From the NCBI RefSeq assembly GCF_900010755.1, contig NZ_CZJT01000110.1:62001-126000 (forward strand): 64,000 nt of DNA, written 5' to 3'. The notes under the pieces were generated by a model that ran no database searches, was not told the DNA's origin, and worked only from the letters and a program-made list of their open reading frames with translations. Position 1 is the stretch's first letter. Each line of letters begins with the position of its first letter. Below, one piece after another: positions 37,525 to 46,431 of the stretch. The position numbers were made by a program, and so were the translations under genes. The DNA is from Paeniglutamicibacter antarcticus (GTDB lineage: Bacteria; Actinomycetota; Actinomycetes; Actinomycetales; Micrococcaceae).

Positions 37525-37865
37525 GGTTCGGTTTCCTTTCGGGCCGAGGCTTCGGCCGATAACTCGATGGCCCCCAGCAACGGAATTTTCACGCTCGTGG
37601 CGACATGCACTTGCTGGTAACCGGCGGCGGCGCCCAAAGAGACGAATACATCTGCGCCGGCTATCCGTTTGGCCGTGGAAATGACCTCTGCGGTGTCGGT
37701 GCCTCGGGCCAGTTCCCTGGCGGAGGCGCTTGCTGCCTGTTGGATTCGAATCTGTTCACCTCCCAGCACTCCTGCGGAGATGACCACCGTGAGCAGGACC
37801 GCAACGGCTGGCAGCAACACGGCAACCTCTGCGGTGCTGCTGCCAGCTTCTGATTGCCGTCTCAT
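37521..37865 (-). CDS. tadE: TadE-like minor pseudopilin
   Basis: A 114-residue TadE-family protein. A prepilin motif AG|SSTAE lies at residues 7-12, with Glu at +5, followed by a hydrophobic helix (VAVLLPAVAVLLTVVISAG) and a small extracytoplasmic part. Prepilin peptidase would cut after Gly8. It lies 12 bases after the flp gene and overlaps the next gene by 4 bases. No prepilin peptidase gene is in the window. Confidence 0.85.
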   Translation of the reverse strand: MRRQSEAGSSTAEVAVLLPAVAVLLTVVISAGVLGGEQIRIQQAASASARELARGTDTAEVISTAKRIAGADVFVSLGAAAGYQQVHVATSVKIPLLGAIELSAEASARKETEP

Positions 37866-37877
37866 GATGGTTTGCCC

Positions 37878-38075
37878 TTAGAAGGACAAAGCCTGACGGA
37901 TCAGACCCATGAGCATTCCGCGTACATCCCCGCTGGATAGGATGCTTACCAACAACCCGGCAAAGGCCACCGCTGCGAGGGTCACAATTGCGAACTCCGC
38001 GGTGGTGCTCCCCTCCTCCCCCATGACCTGTACATCGATATGCCCCGCGCGCTGTGGTTCGACTTCGTGTTCCAT
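37878..38075 (-). CDS. DUF4244 Flp-like pilin
   Basis: A 65-residue Flp-type major pilin candidate. The processing motif EEG|STTAEF has Glu at +5, followed by a membrane helix (AIVTLAAVAFAGLLVSIL) and a short tail. The DUF4244 family is the actinobacterial Flp-like pilin. The leader before the cleavage Gly is 23 residues, longer than in classic Flp pilins. It lies upstream of tadE but is separated from tadC by the SRPBCC and DUF4166 genes. Confidence 0.85.
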   Translation of the reverse strand: MEHEVEPQRAGHIDVQVMGEEGSTTAEFAIVTLAAVAFAGLLVSILSSGDVRGMLMGLIRQALSF

Positions 38076-38498
38076 TCGTTGAACCCCTTCCCTGTTGGAA
38101 TCTAGTGAAGGCGCCAGATGGCTCCTTCACATTTTTTACGAGTCTCACCTCGTCTTCGAAGCGAGGTTTGGCTCCTTTAGAGTCTGCGTCGGTGCCAGGG
38201 GGTTCGGATGGGTGCCGTTGGTTTTTGGGGATAACCGGCGGCTAGCTGCCGTGATGGTGCGGGGAAGTGCTACAGGGCTTTCGGCGGGGAAGGATCCGGG
38301 CGGTGGCCGCCGTTTTCACCCGCAGGCAATACACGGCAGGCAGCCCCACGGCCTATCACCCCGGAGCGGGGCATTGGTCACCGGCAGCAGTCTTTGGATG
38401 AACTCCTGACAGGGATGGGCACCGGTGGGTAAACCGGGGCGAAGGAAACAATCACGGCCGGATGAAAACCGGCCAACGTGTTTTCCTGTTACGTGCAA
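38076..38498. other. Unexplained 423-bp spacer inside the Tad locus
   Basis: No gene with family support. On the minus strand it is the 5' region of the pilin-tadE-tadG genes. AAGGAGCC occurs twice (about 38115-38125 and 38170-38180), the copy nearest the pilin being still 40 bases away. GC-rich hairpins are plentiful (for example around CGGCGGCTAGCTGCCG at 38231-38246). I cannot match it to a known riboswitch class. Confidence 0.45.
38456..38474 (-). terminator. Putative terminator after DUF4166 gene
   Basis: A 6-bp GGCCGG/CCGGCC stem with a 7-base loop, 24 bases past the stop, followed on the minus strand by GTGATTGTTT. The short stem and weak U tract make it uncertain. Confidence 0.5.
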
Positions 38499-39182
38499 TT
38501 ACTCCCGGATCTCCTCGCGAACGGGTTTAAGGGCCTCCGGCGCCTGAATATCGGCCATCGATGGATACCTGCAGGTGAATTCTCCGCGATATCCGAAAAG
38601 GAAGCCGAACACCGGATTCCGCACTTGCATCTGCATGGTGAACACTCCTCGGCTATCGTCATACGACTCGTACAGGTCAGCAGTTCCGGTAAGGATTGCA
38701 GGCACGGTAAATGCCAGGGGACCCTCGTAAAAGCGCAGGGCGGTGGTTTGCAGGTGGAGGGTCCCATCAGCCAAGACTTCAAGGGCAAGCTCTGTGGCAA
38801 GGTGCTGGTGTGTGCCGAGGTAGTCGATGATCGCACCGCGTTGGCGGCTATACACCATGGTGGCGTCGAAGCGGCGCTTCTTGTCCCCCGTGGCACCCAA
38901 GGTCCGTGCGAAGGTGACTGTCGGACGTCCCAGCCCATCGACATATGGGTAGTTTTCTATGGTGAACGGGATATTTCGACCTTGTCCCGGAAACAGGATG
39001 TTTCGGTATGCCCCCAGGTACAGGAACGGTATCACCCACCAGGCCCCGCGCCGCACCTCGGAAAAAACGCCATCCCCGACGCATGCGTAGTTTGATTCCG
39101 CGTCAACACCGAATCGTTTCTGCAGCATCGGGTGCAACCGCCGGAAGTCTTGTCCCAGCGCTTTCTCAAAGATCGAAGCCAT
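38499..39182 (-). CDS. DUF4166 domain protein
   Basis: A 227-residue protein of the DUF4166 family. It starts MASIFEKALGQDFRRLHPMLQKRFG, the common opening of these proteins, and has no membrane segment or signal peptide. DUF4166 proteins often occur next to SRPBCC proteins; their function is unknown, though they may bind lipids or hydrophobic ligands. The ATG at 39182 has AAGGACT upstream, inside the end of the SRPBCC gene, 2 bases after its stop. Both genes interrupt the pilus locus. Confidence 0.85.
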   Translation of the reverse strand: MASIFEKALGQDFRRLHPMLQKRFGVDAESNYACVGDGVFSEVRRGAWWVIPFLYLGAYRNILFPGQGRNIPFTIENYPYVDGLGRPTVTFARTLGATGDKKRRFDATMVYSRQRGAIIDYLGTHQHLATELALEVLADGTLHLQTTALRFYEGPLAFTVPAILTGTADLYESYDDSRGVFTMQMQVRNPVFGFLFGYRGEFTCRYPSMADIQAPEALKPVREEIRE

Positions 39183-39184
39183 TT

Positions 39185-39988
39185 TTAGTCCTTTATATTC
39201 GGCTGCGTGCCGCATTCGCGTTCAGCTGTGGTTTTCAGTCCGGCAAGATCATCCGGGACCCTGGCCGAGGCAGAGTCAGGTGCGCTGCGCAGACATCTGT
39301 GTGCACGCGGAACCGTCCAGTGCGTTGGAGAGCCAAACGCTGCAAGGGACAAAGCAATGCCCGATAGCCCGGCCAGCACGCTTTGGTTTTTCCGGCTCTT
39401 CCCCAGGAGCGCACCGGCGATGAGCAGCAGTCCGGTCCGGGCCCCGGCGTCCAGGAACCATCTGTTCCTGGATTTTCGCGGGTGCACGTTCTCTTCGGCC
39501 CATAGCCTGAGCCGGTCAAAGCTAAGCGCAGTCGCCCACCCAAGTGCCGGCCGGATCACCGTTGGATCCAGTGTCCTGCCTATGGATCCCATCCCTGGCT
39601 GATAGTTGTAGCCGGTGATAAAGCGAAGGCCGTCGTCGGTGGGGATGTAGCGCCAGTATCCGGATCCTTGTCCGATGGGCGATAAAGGGTCGGCCGTGTC
39701 AAATTTCAACACCGAGGTGGCTTGTCCATCTCCCCGACGCCGGGTACCAAGCGAGACCCCGGTCCCGTGGATGGGGTGCAGGGGCAGGCGAAATTCATAT
39801 CGAAAGTCCACGGCTCCAGCGTCGTCATGGTGCAGGGGGACGATCCGTGAAAATCTTAGGTCCCACTGCGGGTGCAGATCCGGATCTTGGCTCAGCGTCC
39901 AAACCCGTTCCATGGGTGCCCGGATGCGGGCTTCGACATAAATGGGTTTACGCTTCGCAGTTTTTTCCCCGCCGAATTTTCTCCGCAT
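39185..39988 (-). CDS. SRPBCC (START-like) domain protein
   Basis: A 267-residue protein with a START-like ligand-binding fold in the first 170 residues (VEARIRAPMERVWTLSQDPDLHPQWDLRFSRI) followed by helical segments, including LLLIAGALLG, and a small disordered tail. It lies directly before the DUF4166 gene, with which it is probably co-expressed and functionally paired. The start is uncertain: an upstream TTG at 40030 gives 281 residues, but the ATG at 39988 is preferred. It lies between tadC and the pilin gene and is not a known pilus gene. Confidence 0.8.
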   Translation of the reverse strand: MRRKFGGEKTAKRKPIYVEARIRAPMERVWTLSQDPDLHPQWDLRFSRIVPLHHDDAGAVDFRYEFRLPLHPIHGTGVSLGTRRRGDGQATSVLKFDTADPLSPIGQGSGYWRYIPTDDGLRFITGYNYQPGMGSIGRTLDPTVIRPALGWATALSFDRLRLWAEENVHPRKSRNRWFLDAGARTGLLLIAGALLGKSRKNQSVLAGLSGIALSLAAFGSPTHWTVPRAHRCLRSAPDSASARVPDDLAGLKTTAERECGTQPNIKD

Positions 39989-40192
39989 CAACTCATCATA
40001 TGATTCACGGTCGGGCGCCCCTGGCAGCAACTGCCGTGACTACGCATACATTTCATGAGCTCTCGCCAGCTGACCTCAATCAGCCAAAATTACGCGTTTC
40101 ATTTGGGAAGACTCATACGTGTAACGAAATGTTGCTGCCATGGTTTTTGAAAAAAGGGACAGCCTCGCGAGCCGCAACCCCGTGGGCCGACC
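39989..40192. other. Spacer between tadC and the SRPBCC gene
   Basis: A 204-bp spacer, more AT rich than its surroundings. It probably holds a promoter for the SRPBCC-DUF4166 pair, but I see no clear -10/-35. This is where an insertion would have opened the Tad operon. Confidence 0.4.
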
Positions 40193-40729
40193 TCAAAAAT
40201 CTGGCAACAAAGCAAGCACGATGGGCACCACTCCCAGGCAGATGAAGGCAGGCAGCGCACACAAGCCCAGGGGGATCACCAACTTCACCCCAAATTCTGC
40301 ACCACGGGCTTCCGCCTGCCGCACTTCTTTCTTTCGCGCCGAGCCGGCGCTTGATCGCAACAGCTTTGCCGCCGGAGCACCGCTGAGTTGGGTGAAGCGC
40401 AAAGCAGGTTCAAGTTCAAGTACTTGTGCAGGCACCTGACTCCACGCCCTGTCCCATTCGACATTGAGTTCCAAGGCCCGGGACACCCGTGCCAGTGGGC
40501 CATATCCGGGCACGTTTTCACCAACTATTTCAAGCACTGCACGCACCGGCAGACCAGCTTCCAAAAGCGTTGCGCACATTTCAAGGACCAGCGGCACAGG
40601 TTCCCGCGGCAGCACCGTCGCCGGCACCTCACGAACCCGTGATACTGCAGGGGACCGGGACCCCGCCTGCCCAGCCCACAACCAGACTGAAAGCCCTGCC
40701 AAGGCTCCCACCATCAGGTAGCCAATCAT
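40193..40729 (-). CDS. tadC: TadC-like pilus inner-membrane protein (T2SSF)
   Basis: A 178-residue member of the type II secretion F/TadC family, with an N-terminal membrane segment, the T2SSF helical domain (PLVLEMCATLLEAGLPVRAVLEIV) and two membrane segments at the end (VKLVIPLGLCALPAFICLGVVPIVLALL). It is short, as in actinobacteria. The ATG at 40729 overlaps the tadB stop (ATGA). Longer readings are antisense shadows of tadB. Confidence 0.9.
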   Translation of the reverse strand: MIGYLMVGALAGLSVWLWAGQAGSRSPAVSRVREVPATVLPREPVPLVLEMCATLLEAGLPVRAVLEIVGENVPGYGPLARVSRALELNVEWDRAWSQVPAQVLELEPALRFTQLSGAPAAKLLRSSAGSARKKEVRQAEARGAEFGVKLVIPLGLCALPAFICLGVVPIVLALLPDF

Positions 40730-41448
40730 GAGGGCGCCTGGCTCAAGATTTTCGCCAGCATCAGACGGCACCACCAGCGGTTCGCCAGCCACAGCAACGC
40801 ACCGGCCAGCAACGCAGCACGCCCGATTGGTTCGGTGGTGAGAACGGCCACCGGGTTGATTCCCAAGAGCTGCCCCAGCCCTAAACCCGCCAACGGCAGG
40901 AAAGCCAACAGCCTGCTGGTGGCCCGGGGCCCGGCGAGCGCGGTGTCCAGGGCCCTGCGCATGTCTGCTGCGCATTCGAGGTCCCCGGCCAACTGGTCAA
41001 GCAGGTCCGCCAAGGCGGCACCTGATCGCTCCGAGATAGCGAAGCACCAACCCAGCCTGGTCCACAGCCGGGCCTGGGCTTTGCTTTCCGTGGCGTGGGC
41101 AGTAAATCCTGCACGCAGTAAGCCCCCTGTCCGCATGTGGGTCAGTGCCCTTGCGCATCCTGCATGTATGTCGTTGCCCGAGGATCCGGGCGTATCGACC
41201 CATATTTTTTCCAGCAATTCCAATGCCGCCGAATTGGAACATCCTGCACGCAGCAGTGCAGAAAGTTGCCGGACAAACTTTGCGTAGTCTTCGGCATCCC
41301 CGGCCTGGTTCTTGCGCGCGCGTCGAAACGCGACGGACCTGGCGTTCGGGACTTTTCCTGTTCTGCTGCGGTTCCCTGGCGTAGCGGGAGCCTTGAAAAG
41401 CCACAGGCAAAGCCCACTGAGCATCGTTGCACACAGGATCATCACCAT
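40726..41448 (-). CDS. tadB: TadB-like pilus inner-membrane protein (T2SSF)
   Basis: A 240-residue protein of the type II secretion F family with one N-terminal membrane segment, a helical cytoplasmic domain with the F-domain signature (FVRQLSALLRAGCSNSAALELLE) and two C-terminal membrane segments. With TadC it forms the platform of the pilus machine. It overlaps tadA (stop 41442) and tadC by a few bases, so the four genes are coupled. Confidence 0.9.
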   Translation of the reverse strand: MVMILCATMLSGLCLWLFKAPATPGNRSRTGKVPNARSVAFRRARKNQAGDAEDYAKFVRQLSALLRAGCSNSAALELLEKIWVDTPGSSGNDIHAGCARALTHMRTGGLLRAGFTAHATESKAQARLWTRLGWCFAISERSGAALADLLDQLAGDLECAADMRRALDTALAGPRATSRLLAFLPLAGLGLGQLLGINPVAVLTTEPIGRAALLAGALLWLANRWWCRLMLAKILSQAPS

Positions 41449-42647
41449 GGGCTTATGACACCACGCGAAAGCAGGCGTTCACGAAACCAGCTCAGCGCAT
41501 CCGATTCTTCGGTGGCGGCCGCAAATTCGCTGATCAGCGTGACCTCCAACGCACCGGAAGCCCCTAATGCCAGCCGACCCATCTGGGCCGGGTGCCTCAA
41601 ACCGGACTTCGGGTCACGGGCCACATGGATTAGCAGGTCCAAGGCGCTCACTGCCTGCATGGCTGTGGTTGAGGGGTCCATCTTCGCAAGTGAACCCATG
41701 GCAATCAGCCGTGCAGGCACCGCCTGGACGCTGTTGGCGTGCACGGTACCGGCTGCCCCTTCGTGTCCGGTGTTCATGGCGCCAAGAAAATCCCCAATCT
41801 CCGCACCTCGGCATTCACCAACCACCAGCCGGTCCGGGCGCATCCGCAAGGATTGGCGCACCAGCACATTCAGGCCTATTTCCCCGGCGCCTTCTACGTT
41901 GCTGCCACGGGATTGCAGGCCGATGAGGTGATGATGGGCAGGAGTGAGTTCGGCCGAGTCTTCGACCACGATGATCCGTTCCGTCGCCGGAACACATGCG
42001 AGCATTGCCGAAAGCAATGTCGTTTTACCTGCCCCGGTTCCACCGCTGATCAGGAAGTTCAGTTTGGCGGCCACCACCGCACGCAATGCACATAGCCAAT
42101 CGGCACGGCCAGGATCTATGAGCTTTTCCAATTCCGGGGATCCCTGGCGCTTCACGCGTACCGAAATCAGGGTGCCGCCGGTGGAGATCGGCGGAAGTAC
42201 TGCATGGATACGGTAATTACCGAGGCTGAGGTCCACGAAGGGTTGGGCATCATCAAGTCTGCGTCCGGCAGCCGCGGCAAAACGTACGGCAAGGGTGCGC
42301 ACCTCGGCCGGGTCGCTGAAACCAGCACCTGTATGTTTCAACCCCTCGGTGCCATCCACCCAAATTTGTCCGTGGGCATCAACCAGCACGTCGGTGATAC
42401 CGGGTTGAGTGGCAAATTGCTCAAGAACCCCCAGCCCGTGAATGTCCCGGCTCAGGTTCCTGACCATTTCGGTGCTGGATTGGGCGCCCACGATGTTTCC
42501 CGCGGCTTGGACCGCGGATGCCAGGTCTACATCGCTCAGCCCGCCCTTGCGGCCCAAAGCCCGCAGCCGGACTTGTTCCAGGACTTCTGAATTGGCGGCC
42601 TGTTCCCGGTCCTGGGCAACAGGTTCCCAGCTCCTCCGCCCACTCAT
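41442..42647 (-). CDS. tadA: CpaF/TadA-type secretion ATPase
   Basis: The ATPase of the Tad pilus (type II/IV secretion family). The 401-residue product has an N-terminal helical domain and the RecA-like core with the Walker A GGTGAGKTT, a VVEDSAELTPAHH Asp box and an HEGAAGTVHANS His box. The ATG at 42647 overlaps the ssd stop (ATGA); a GTG at 42656 is an alternative. It drives pilin assembly or retraction with TadB/TadC. Confidence 0.93.
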   Translation of the reverse strand: MSGRRSWEPVAQDREQAANSEVLEQVRLRALGRKGGLSDVDLASAVQAAGNIVGAQSSTEMVRNLSRDIHGLGVLEQFATQPGITDVLVDAHGQIWVDGTEGLKHTGAGFSDPAEVRTLAVRFAAAAGRRLDDAQPFVDLSLGNYRIHAVLPPISTGGTLISVRVKRQGSPELEKLIDPGRADWLCALRAVVAAKLNFLISGGTGAGKTTLLSAMLACVPATERIIVVEDSAELTPAHHHLIGLQSRGSNVEGAGEIGLNVLVRQSLRMRPDRLVVGECRGAEIGDFLGAMNTGHEGAAGTVHANSVQAVPARLIAMGSLAKMDPSTTAMQAVSALDLLIHVARDPKSGLRHPAQMGRLALGASGALEVTLISEFAAATEESDALSWFRERLLSRGVISPW

Positions 42648-43855
42648 GCTGCCCACCTCGAGGACACTGGCTCTACGGTTTTGAATGAAGCCAACCGGCG
42701 CCGCAGCGAGGTCCGGGCCAACACGCTCATCAGCCGTCCTTCGGCGGCGCTTCGCTCAATGGCCTTGAGCCATGGCAGATACCCGCCCAAGGCCACTCCC
42801 AATCCTGCAGCCAGCTCCCGGGTGTCTGTCCCGGAAGCGAGTTTCCCTGTAAACACTGCCGACCAGTTCCCGTGGGTTAGGGCCCCGGCTGGGCGGTTCA
42901 CTGCACAGCGGGTGGGCATGACGGCCAAACGCTCGTTGCTCAGGGCCAATATCCCTGGGAGCACCCCGGGCAACCGTCCAGCGTCAATGACAATATGTTC
43001 GTAAATTCGCCGTGATGCAGCTACCACCCCGACAACCAGGGATTCATCGGGCACGAAGCAACCGGGGTCACGCACCCAAGACAACACGGCGCAGCCCTGG
43101 GCCAGCGGCAAGATCTCGGCAAGCTGTCCAGGAGCCAATGTCCCGCGGCTATGTTGCAGGTCCTCCCAGCCGATTCCGTCCGGATCCCTGGCGCGCAGCG
43201 CCGACCACAACCCCGTTGATTGCCTGTCGGCATCCAACAACAGCGTCCGGTGTCCCGCCAAGGCATGGTTGGCGGCCATCAGGGCTGCAAGCGTACTCGT
43301 GCCGGCGCCCCCGCAGAGGCCAGCGAGCAGCGTGATGTGTGCGGCTCCGGAATGCAACCCCAATTCGCCAAGGTACTCCCCCAGCCAGGGAGCACCTTGC
43401 GGGAGCACTGCCACCCGGGCCCCGGGAGTACGTGCCGCGGCACGCCACAGTACGTCTTGGTGTTCTTCGAGCCCTGTCAGCACCACCGTGGATCCAAGAA
43501 ATGCGTTTGCCGCTTCACCCACGCAATCGTGGCCCACCAGGATGACTGAGTCTTGCAAGTCCTCCACCTGGCCTGCCTCCCGATATTGAACCAGTTGGAC
43601 CCCGGCCCCCACGGCAATCAGTGCCACGGTTTGGGCCAGCTCAACATCACGGGTGAACAGGATGCAACGGGCGGCTTGATAGTCGGATTCCGGTTCTTGC
43701 CTTCGCTCCGGTGCAGGTTCCGGTGCAACTCTCGGTTCCCGGTGATCGGTCAGTTCAAGTCGTTCCTTCGCCGCCAGCATGGCAGGAAATTCGGTCGCGT
43801 TGCCCCCGGAATTCGAGCGCGGTAAACCTGCAATGAATCGTCGTTGTCCGTCCAT
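42644..43855 (-). CDS. ssd: Ssd/CpaE-like MinD-family ATPase (pilus locus)
   Basis: A 403-residue protein of the CpaE/Ssd family. After a 50-residue disordered start it has a degenerate receiver-like region and a ParA/MinD-type ATPase core with GLCGGAGTSTLAALMA (deviant Walker A with Gly-Gly-Ala-Gly-Thr-Ser-Thr) and HRTLLLDADRQSTGLW. Such proteins place the pilus or septum; in M. tuberculosis Ssd affects division. It is the first gene of the pilus operon. The ATG at 43855 has GGAGG very close, so the start is moderately sure. Confidence 0.85.
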   Translation of the reverse strand: MDGQRRFIAGLPRSNSGGNATEFPAMLAAKERLELTDHREPRVAPEPAPERRQEPESDYQAARCILFTRDVELAQTVALIAVGAGVQLVQYREAGQVEDLQDSVILVGHDCVGEAANAFLGSTVVLTGLEEHQDVLWRAAARTPGARVAVLPQGAPWLGEYLGELGLHSGAAHITLLAGLCGGAGTSTLAALMAANHALAGHRTLLLDADRQSTGLWSALRARDPDGIGWEDLQHSRGTLAPGQLAEILPLAQGCAVLSWVRDPGCFVPDESLVVGVVAASRRIYEHIVIDAGRLPGVLPGILALSNERLAVMPTRCAVNRPAGALTHGNWSAVFTGKLASGTDTRELAAGLGVALGGYLPWLKAIERSAAEGRLMSVLARTSLRRRLASFKTVEPVSSRWAA

Positions 43856-43992
43856 ATCCTCCAGCCTGCGGCCGCAGGCGAAGCTGCCTTGCACCGCCGT
43901 ACCCGGTTGTGTGAATGATTCTCACTGCCTCGGACCTGTGCGGGGCAGACCCGACGGTCACAAGCCGTGGGGCACAACTGCGAGAATGAAGC

Positions 43993-45705
43993 GTGCAACA
44001 ATTCGCGATCGTGGCAACCCATGCAATCTCCCAACCAGACCAAGAGGCCGGTGCCGCCACCGCCGTGGTGCTGCTCATCGATGCCTCGGGGGCTGAATTG
44101 CTCCCTCCTGTACAGGTCTACGGGGATGGTTTGCCGCGCGTTGTTGCCGAGCTTGAAACACGTTCCCCGCGCTGGGTCTTTGATTCGGTGCACGAATGGT
44201 ACCCGCGGCTTTTGGCTGCCGGAGTCCAGCTCAACCGCGCCCACGACCTCACCCTCACACGCAATATCCTCCGCAATGCCCCTTATACGATGCCGAGCGA
44301 TTACCTGGCAAAACTCCGCAATGAACCGGACCCGGCAAATATGGCACCGGCACACCTTTTGCCTCCTGCCCGGGTCCCGGAAAACCAGGGTGAACTTTTC
44401 TCCGAGCCAAAAGACGATTCCGGGGCCGTGGAGAACCTGATGGCCGAGTTCTTGGCCCAGCGTTCTGCGGTGGGCGATGACGAGCGTGGCAAGCGCTTGG
44501 CCCTGCTCATCGCCGCGGAATCCGCGGGCGCACTGATCGGCGCGGAAATGACCCATGCTGGGGTTCCGTGGGATGTTGCAACACACCAGCAGTTACTCGA
44601 AGAGGCCTTGGGCCCGCGGGTTCCGGCCGGGGTCCGCCCTCCGCTGATGGAAGAACTCGCCGGGCAGATTCGCGAATTGCTTCGAGCCCCTGCGCTGAAC
44701 CCCGATTCCCCGCAAGAGCTCCTACGGGCCATGAACCAGGCCGGTATCGCCATCAGCAATACACGCGCCTGGGAACTGACCGAAATCAAGCATCCTGTCA
44801 TTGAGCCGCTGCTCGCCTACAAAAAAATTGCCCGGTTGGCCAGCGCCAACGGTTACGCATGGGTGGACCGCTGGGTGAACCACGGGCGCTTCCGGCCCGA
44901 ATACATTGTTGGCGGTGTCGTCACCGGCCGCTGGGCCTCGCACGGTGGCGGGGCCCTGCAGATTCCTCACCAGGTACGCTCCGCCGTGCGTGCGGATCCG
45001 GGCAAGGTGCTGGTCGTTGCGGATGCCGCCCAACTGGAGCCGCGGATCTTGGCGGCGCTGTCGCGGGACACCGCCCTGGCAGCGGCGGCCCGGGGCAAGG
45101 ACCTGTACCAAGGGATCGCCGACGCGGGTTTCGGCGGGGACCGGGCACATGCCAAGGTCGCCATGTTGGGCGCCATGTATGGCGCGACGAGCGGCGAATC
45201 CGGGCGCTTGATGCCCAAGCTGAAGATCACCTATCCCAGGGCGGTGGGCCTGGTTGAATGGGCGGCACAACAGGGCGAAGCCGGTTCTGATGTTTCATCC
45301 TTCTTGGGCCGCGGCACACCTGCCGCATCGGAGGCGTGGAAACGTGCCCAGAAGCGCGCGGATTCGGAAGAGGCTGCCCGTGCTGCCCTGTCCGAGGCAC
45401 GCAGCCGTGGCCGTTTCACCCGGAACTTCATTGTGCAGTCAACGGCCGCCGAATGGGCGCTGTGTTGGATGGGCGAGTTGCGTCGCAGGCTGCGTGCGGG
45501 CGCTGCTGAGGGCACCGACCTGGGGCAGCTGGTGTTCTTCCTGCACGATGAAATCATGTTGCATGTACCCAACGAACATGCCGAAACGGTCGTCGGGCTG
45601 GTCCACGAATCCGCGCAGGCAGCAGCGCATTTGCTCTTTGGCCAGATCCCCGTGGATTTCCCTGTCACTGCCGTGGTGGTGGACTCGTACGACCAAGCCA
45701 AATAG
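43993..45705 (+). CDS. Family A DNA polymerase with decayed 3'-5' exonuclease domain
   Basis: A 570-residue protein of the actinobacterial 'bifunctional 3'-5' exonuclease/DNA polymerase' family. The polymerase motifs are intact: motif A DAAQLEPR (Asp344), fingers Arg384, Lys388 and Tyr396 with the exact spacing of E. coli Pol I, and motif C LHDE (517-520). The first 200 residues correspond to the exonuclease but I cannot find the DxE and later acidic ligands. It starts with GTG at 43993, 138 bases from the divergent pilus operon. Confidence 0.85.
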   Translation: MQQFAIVATHAISQPDQEAGAATAVVLLIDASGAELLPPVQVYGDGLPRVVAELETRSPRWVFDSVHEWYPRLLAAGVQLNRAHDLTLTRNILRNAPYTMPSDYLAKLRNEPDPANMAPAHLLPPARVPENQGELFSEPKDDSGAVENLMAEFLAQRSAVGDDERGKRLALLIAAESAGALIGAEMTHAGVPWDVATHQQLLEEALGPRVPAGVRPPLMEELAGQIRELLRAPALNPDSPQELLRAMNQAGIAISNTRAWELTEIKHPVIEPLLAYKKIARLASANGYAWVDRWVNHGRFRPEYIVGGVVTGRWASHGGGALQIPHQVRSAVRADPGKVLVVADAAQLEPRILAALSRDTALAAAARGKDLYQGIADAGFGGDRAHAKVAMLGAMYGATSGESGRLMPKLKITYPRAVGLVEWAAQQGEAGSDVSSFLGRGTPAASEAWKRAQKRADSEEAARAALSEARSRGRFTRNFIVQSTAAEWALCWMGELRRRLRAGAAEGTDLGQLVFFLHDEIMLHVPNEHAETVVGLVHESAQAAAHLLFGQIPVDFPVTAVVVDSYDQAK

Positions 45706-45714
45706 TCGCGGAGG

Positions 45715-46431
45715 TCAGGAAGATTTTCCGGGTGCCACTTCGATAGGGACCTCACGGCTTTGATCCCACGGTACTGTCCAGCCCAGGTCGTTGAAAATTC
45801 GATCCAGCACAATGGCCGTGAAGCCCCAGATGAAGCCACCTTCCACGTCAAAGGCCGGTGCACTGAACGTGGAATCCGTGCGTTCAACCACCGAGGTGAC
45901 CCGATTGGAAGGATCCAAGAGGTCGGCCACCGGTGCCCGGAAGACCGTTGAAGACTCGGCGACGTCAACGACAAAAACATCAGAGGGCGCATGCCACCAG
46001 CCAATCACCGGTGTGACAATGAAATTTGTCACCGGCAGCTCCGCGTCCGGAAGCACCCCGAGGATTTCCACCCCGGCGGGATCCAGCCCCGTTTCTTCTT
46101 GGGCTTCCCGAACCGCCGCGGCAATCGCGTCTTTGTCCTCCGGATCGATTTTGCCGCCGGGAAATGCTACCTGACCCGCGTGTTTGCGCAAGGTGTTGGC
46201 ACGTGTCACAAACAGGACGTCAAGGTCCTCATGCACCGAGGGGAGGTTGCTGGTCGCCGGAATGTCATCCAAGCGACCAAAGAGGATCAGCACCGCTGCG
46301 CTCTTGGCCTTGTACGGGTCCAACTGGTTGAATACCCACGATTCGGGCATCTTGGTCGCCGCTTCGGGATCGGCATCCACGAGGTGCGCCTTGCGCTGAA
46401 TCATGGCCAGGAGTTCTTCGCGTACGCTCAT
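45715..46431 (-). CDS. NUDIX hydrolase (CoA pyrophosphatase type)
   Basis: A 238-residue NUDIX protein with the Nudix box GGKIDPEDKDAIAAAVREAQEETGL (positions about 94-118, described in pieces) and an upstream LFVTRANTLRKHAGQVAFPGG, the CoA/ADP-ribose pattern. It starts ATG at 46431 overlapping the nth stop (ATGA) and ends 9 bases from the polymerase stop. The nth-NUDIX pairing is conserved in actinobacteria. Confidence 0.9.
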   Translation of the reverse strand: MSVREELLAMIQRKAHLVDADPEAATKMPESWVFNQLDPYKAKSAAVLILFGRLDDIPATSNLPSVHEDLDVLFVTRANTLRKHAGQVAFPGGKIDPEDKDAIAAAVREAQEETGLDPAGVEILGVLPDAELPVTNFIVTPVIGWWHAPSDVFVVDVAESSTVFRAPVADLLDPSNRVTSVVERTDSTFSAPAFDVEGGFIWGFTAIVLDRIFNDLGWTVPWDQSREVPIEVAPGKSS

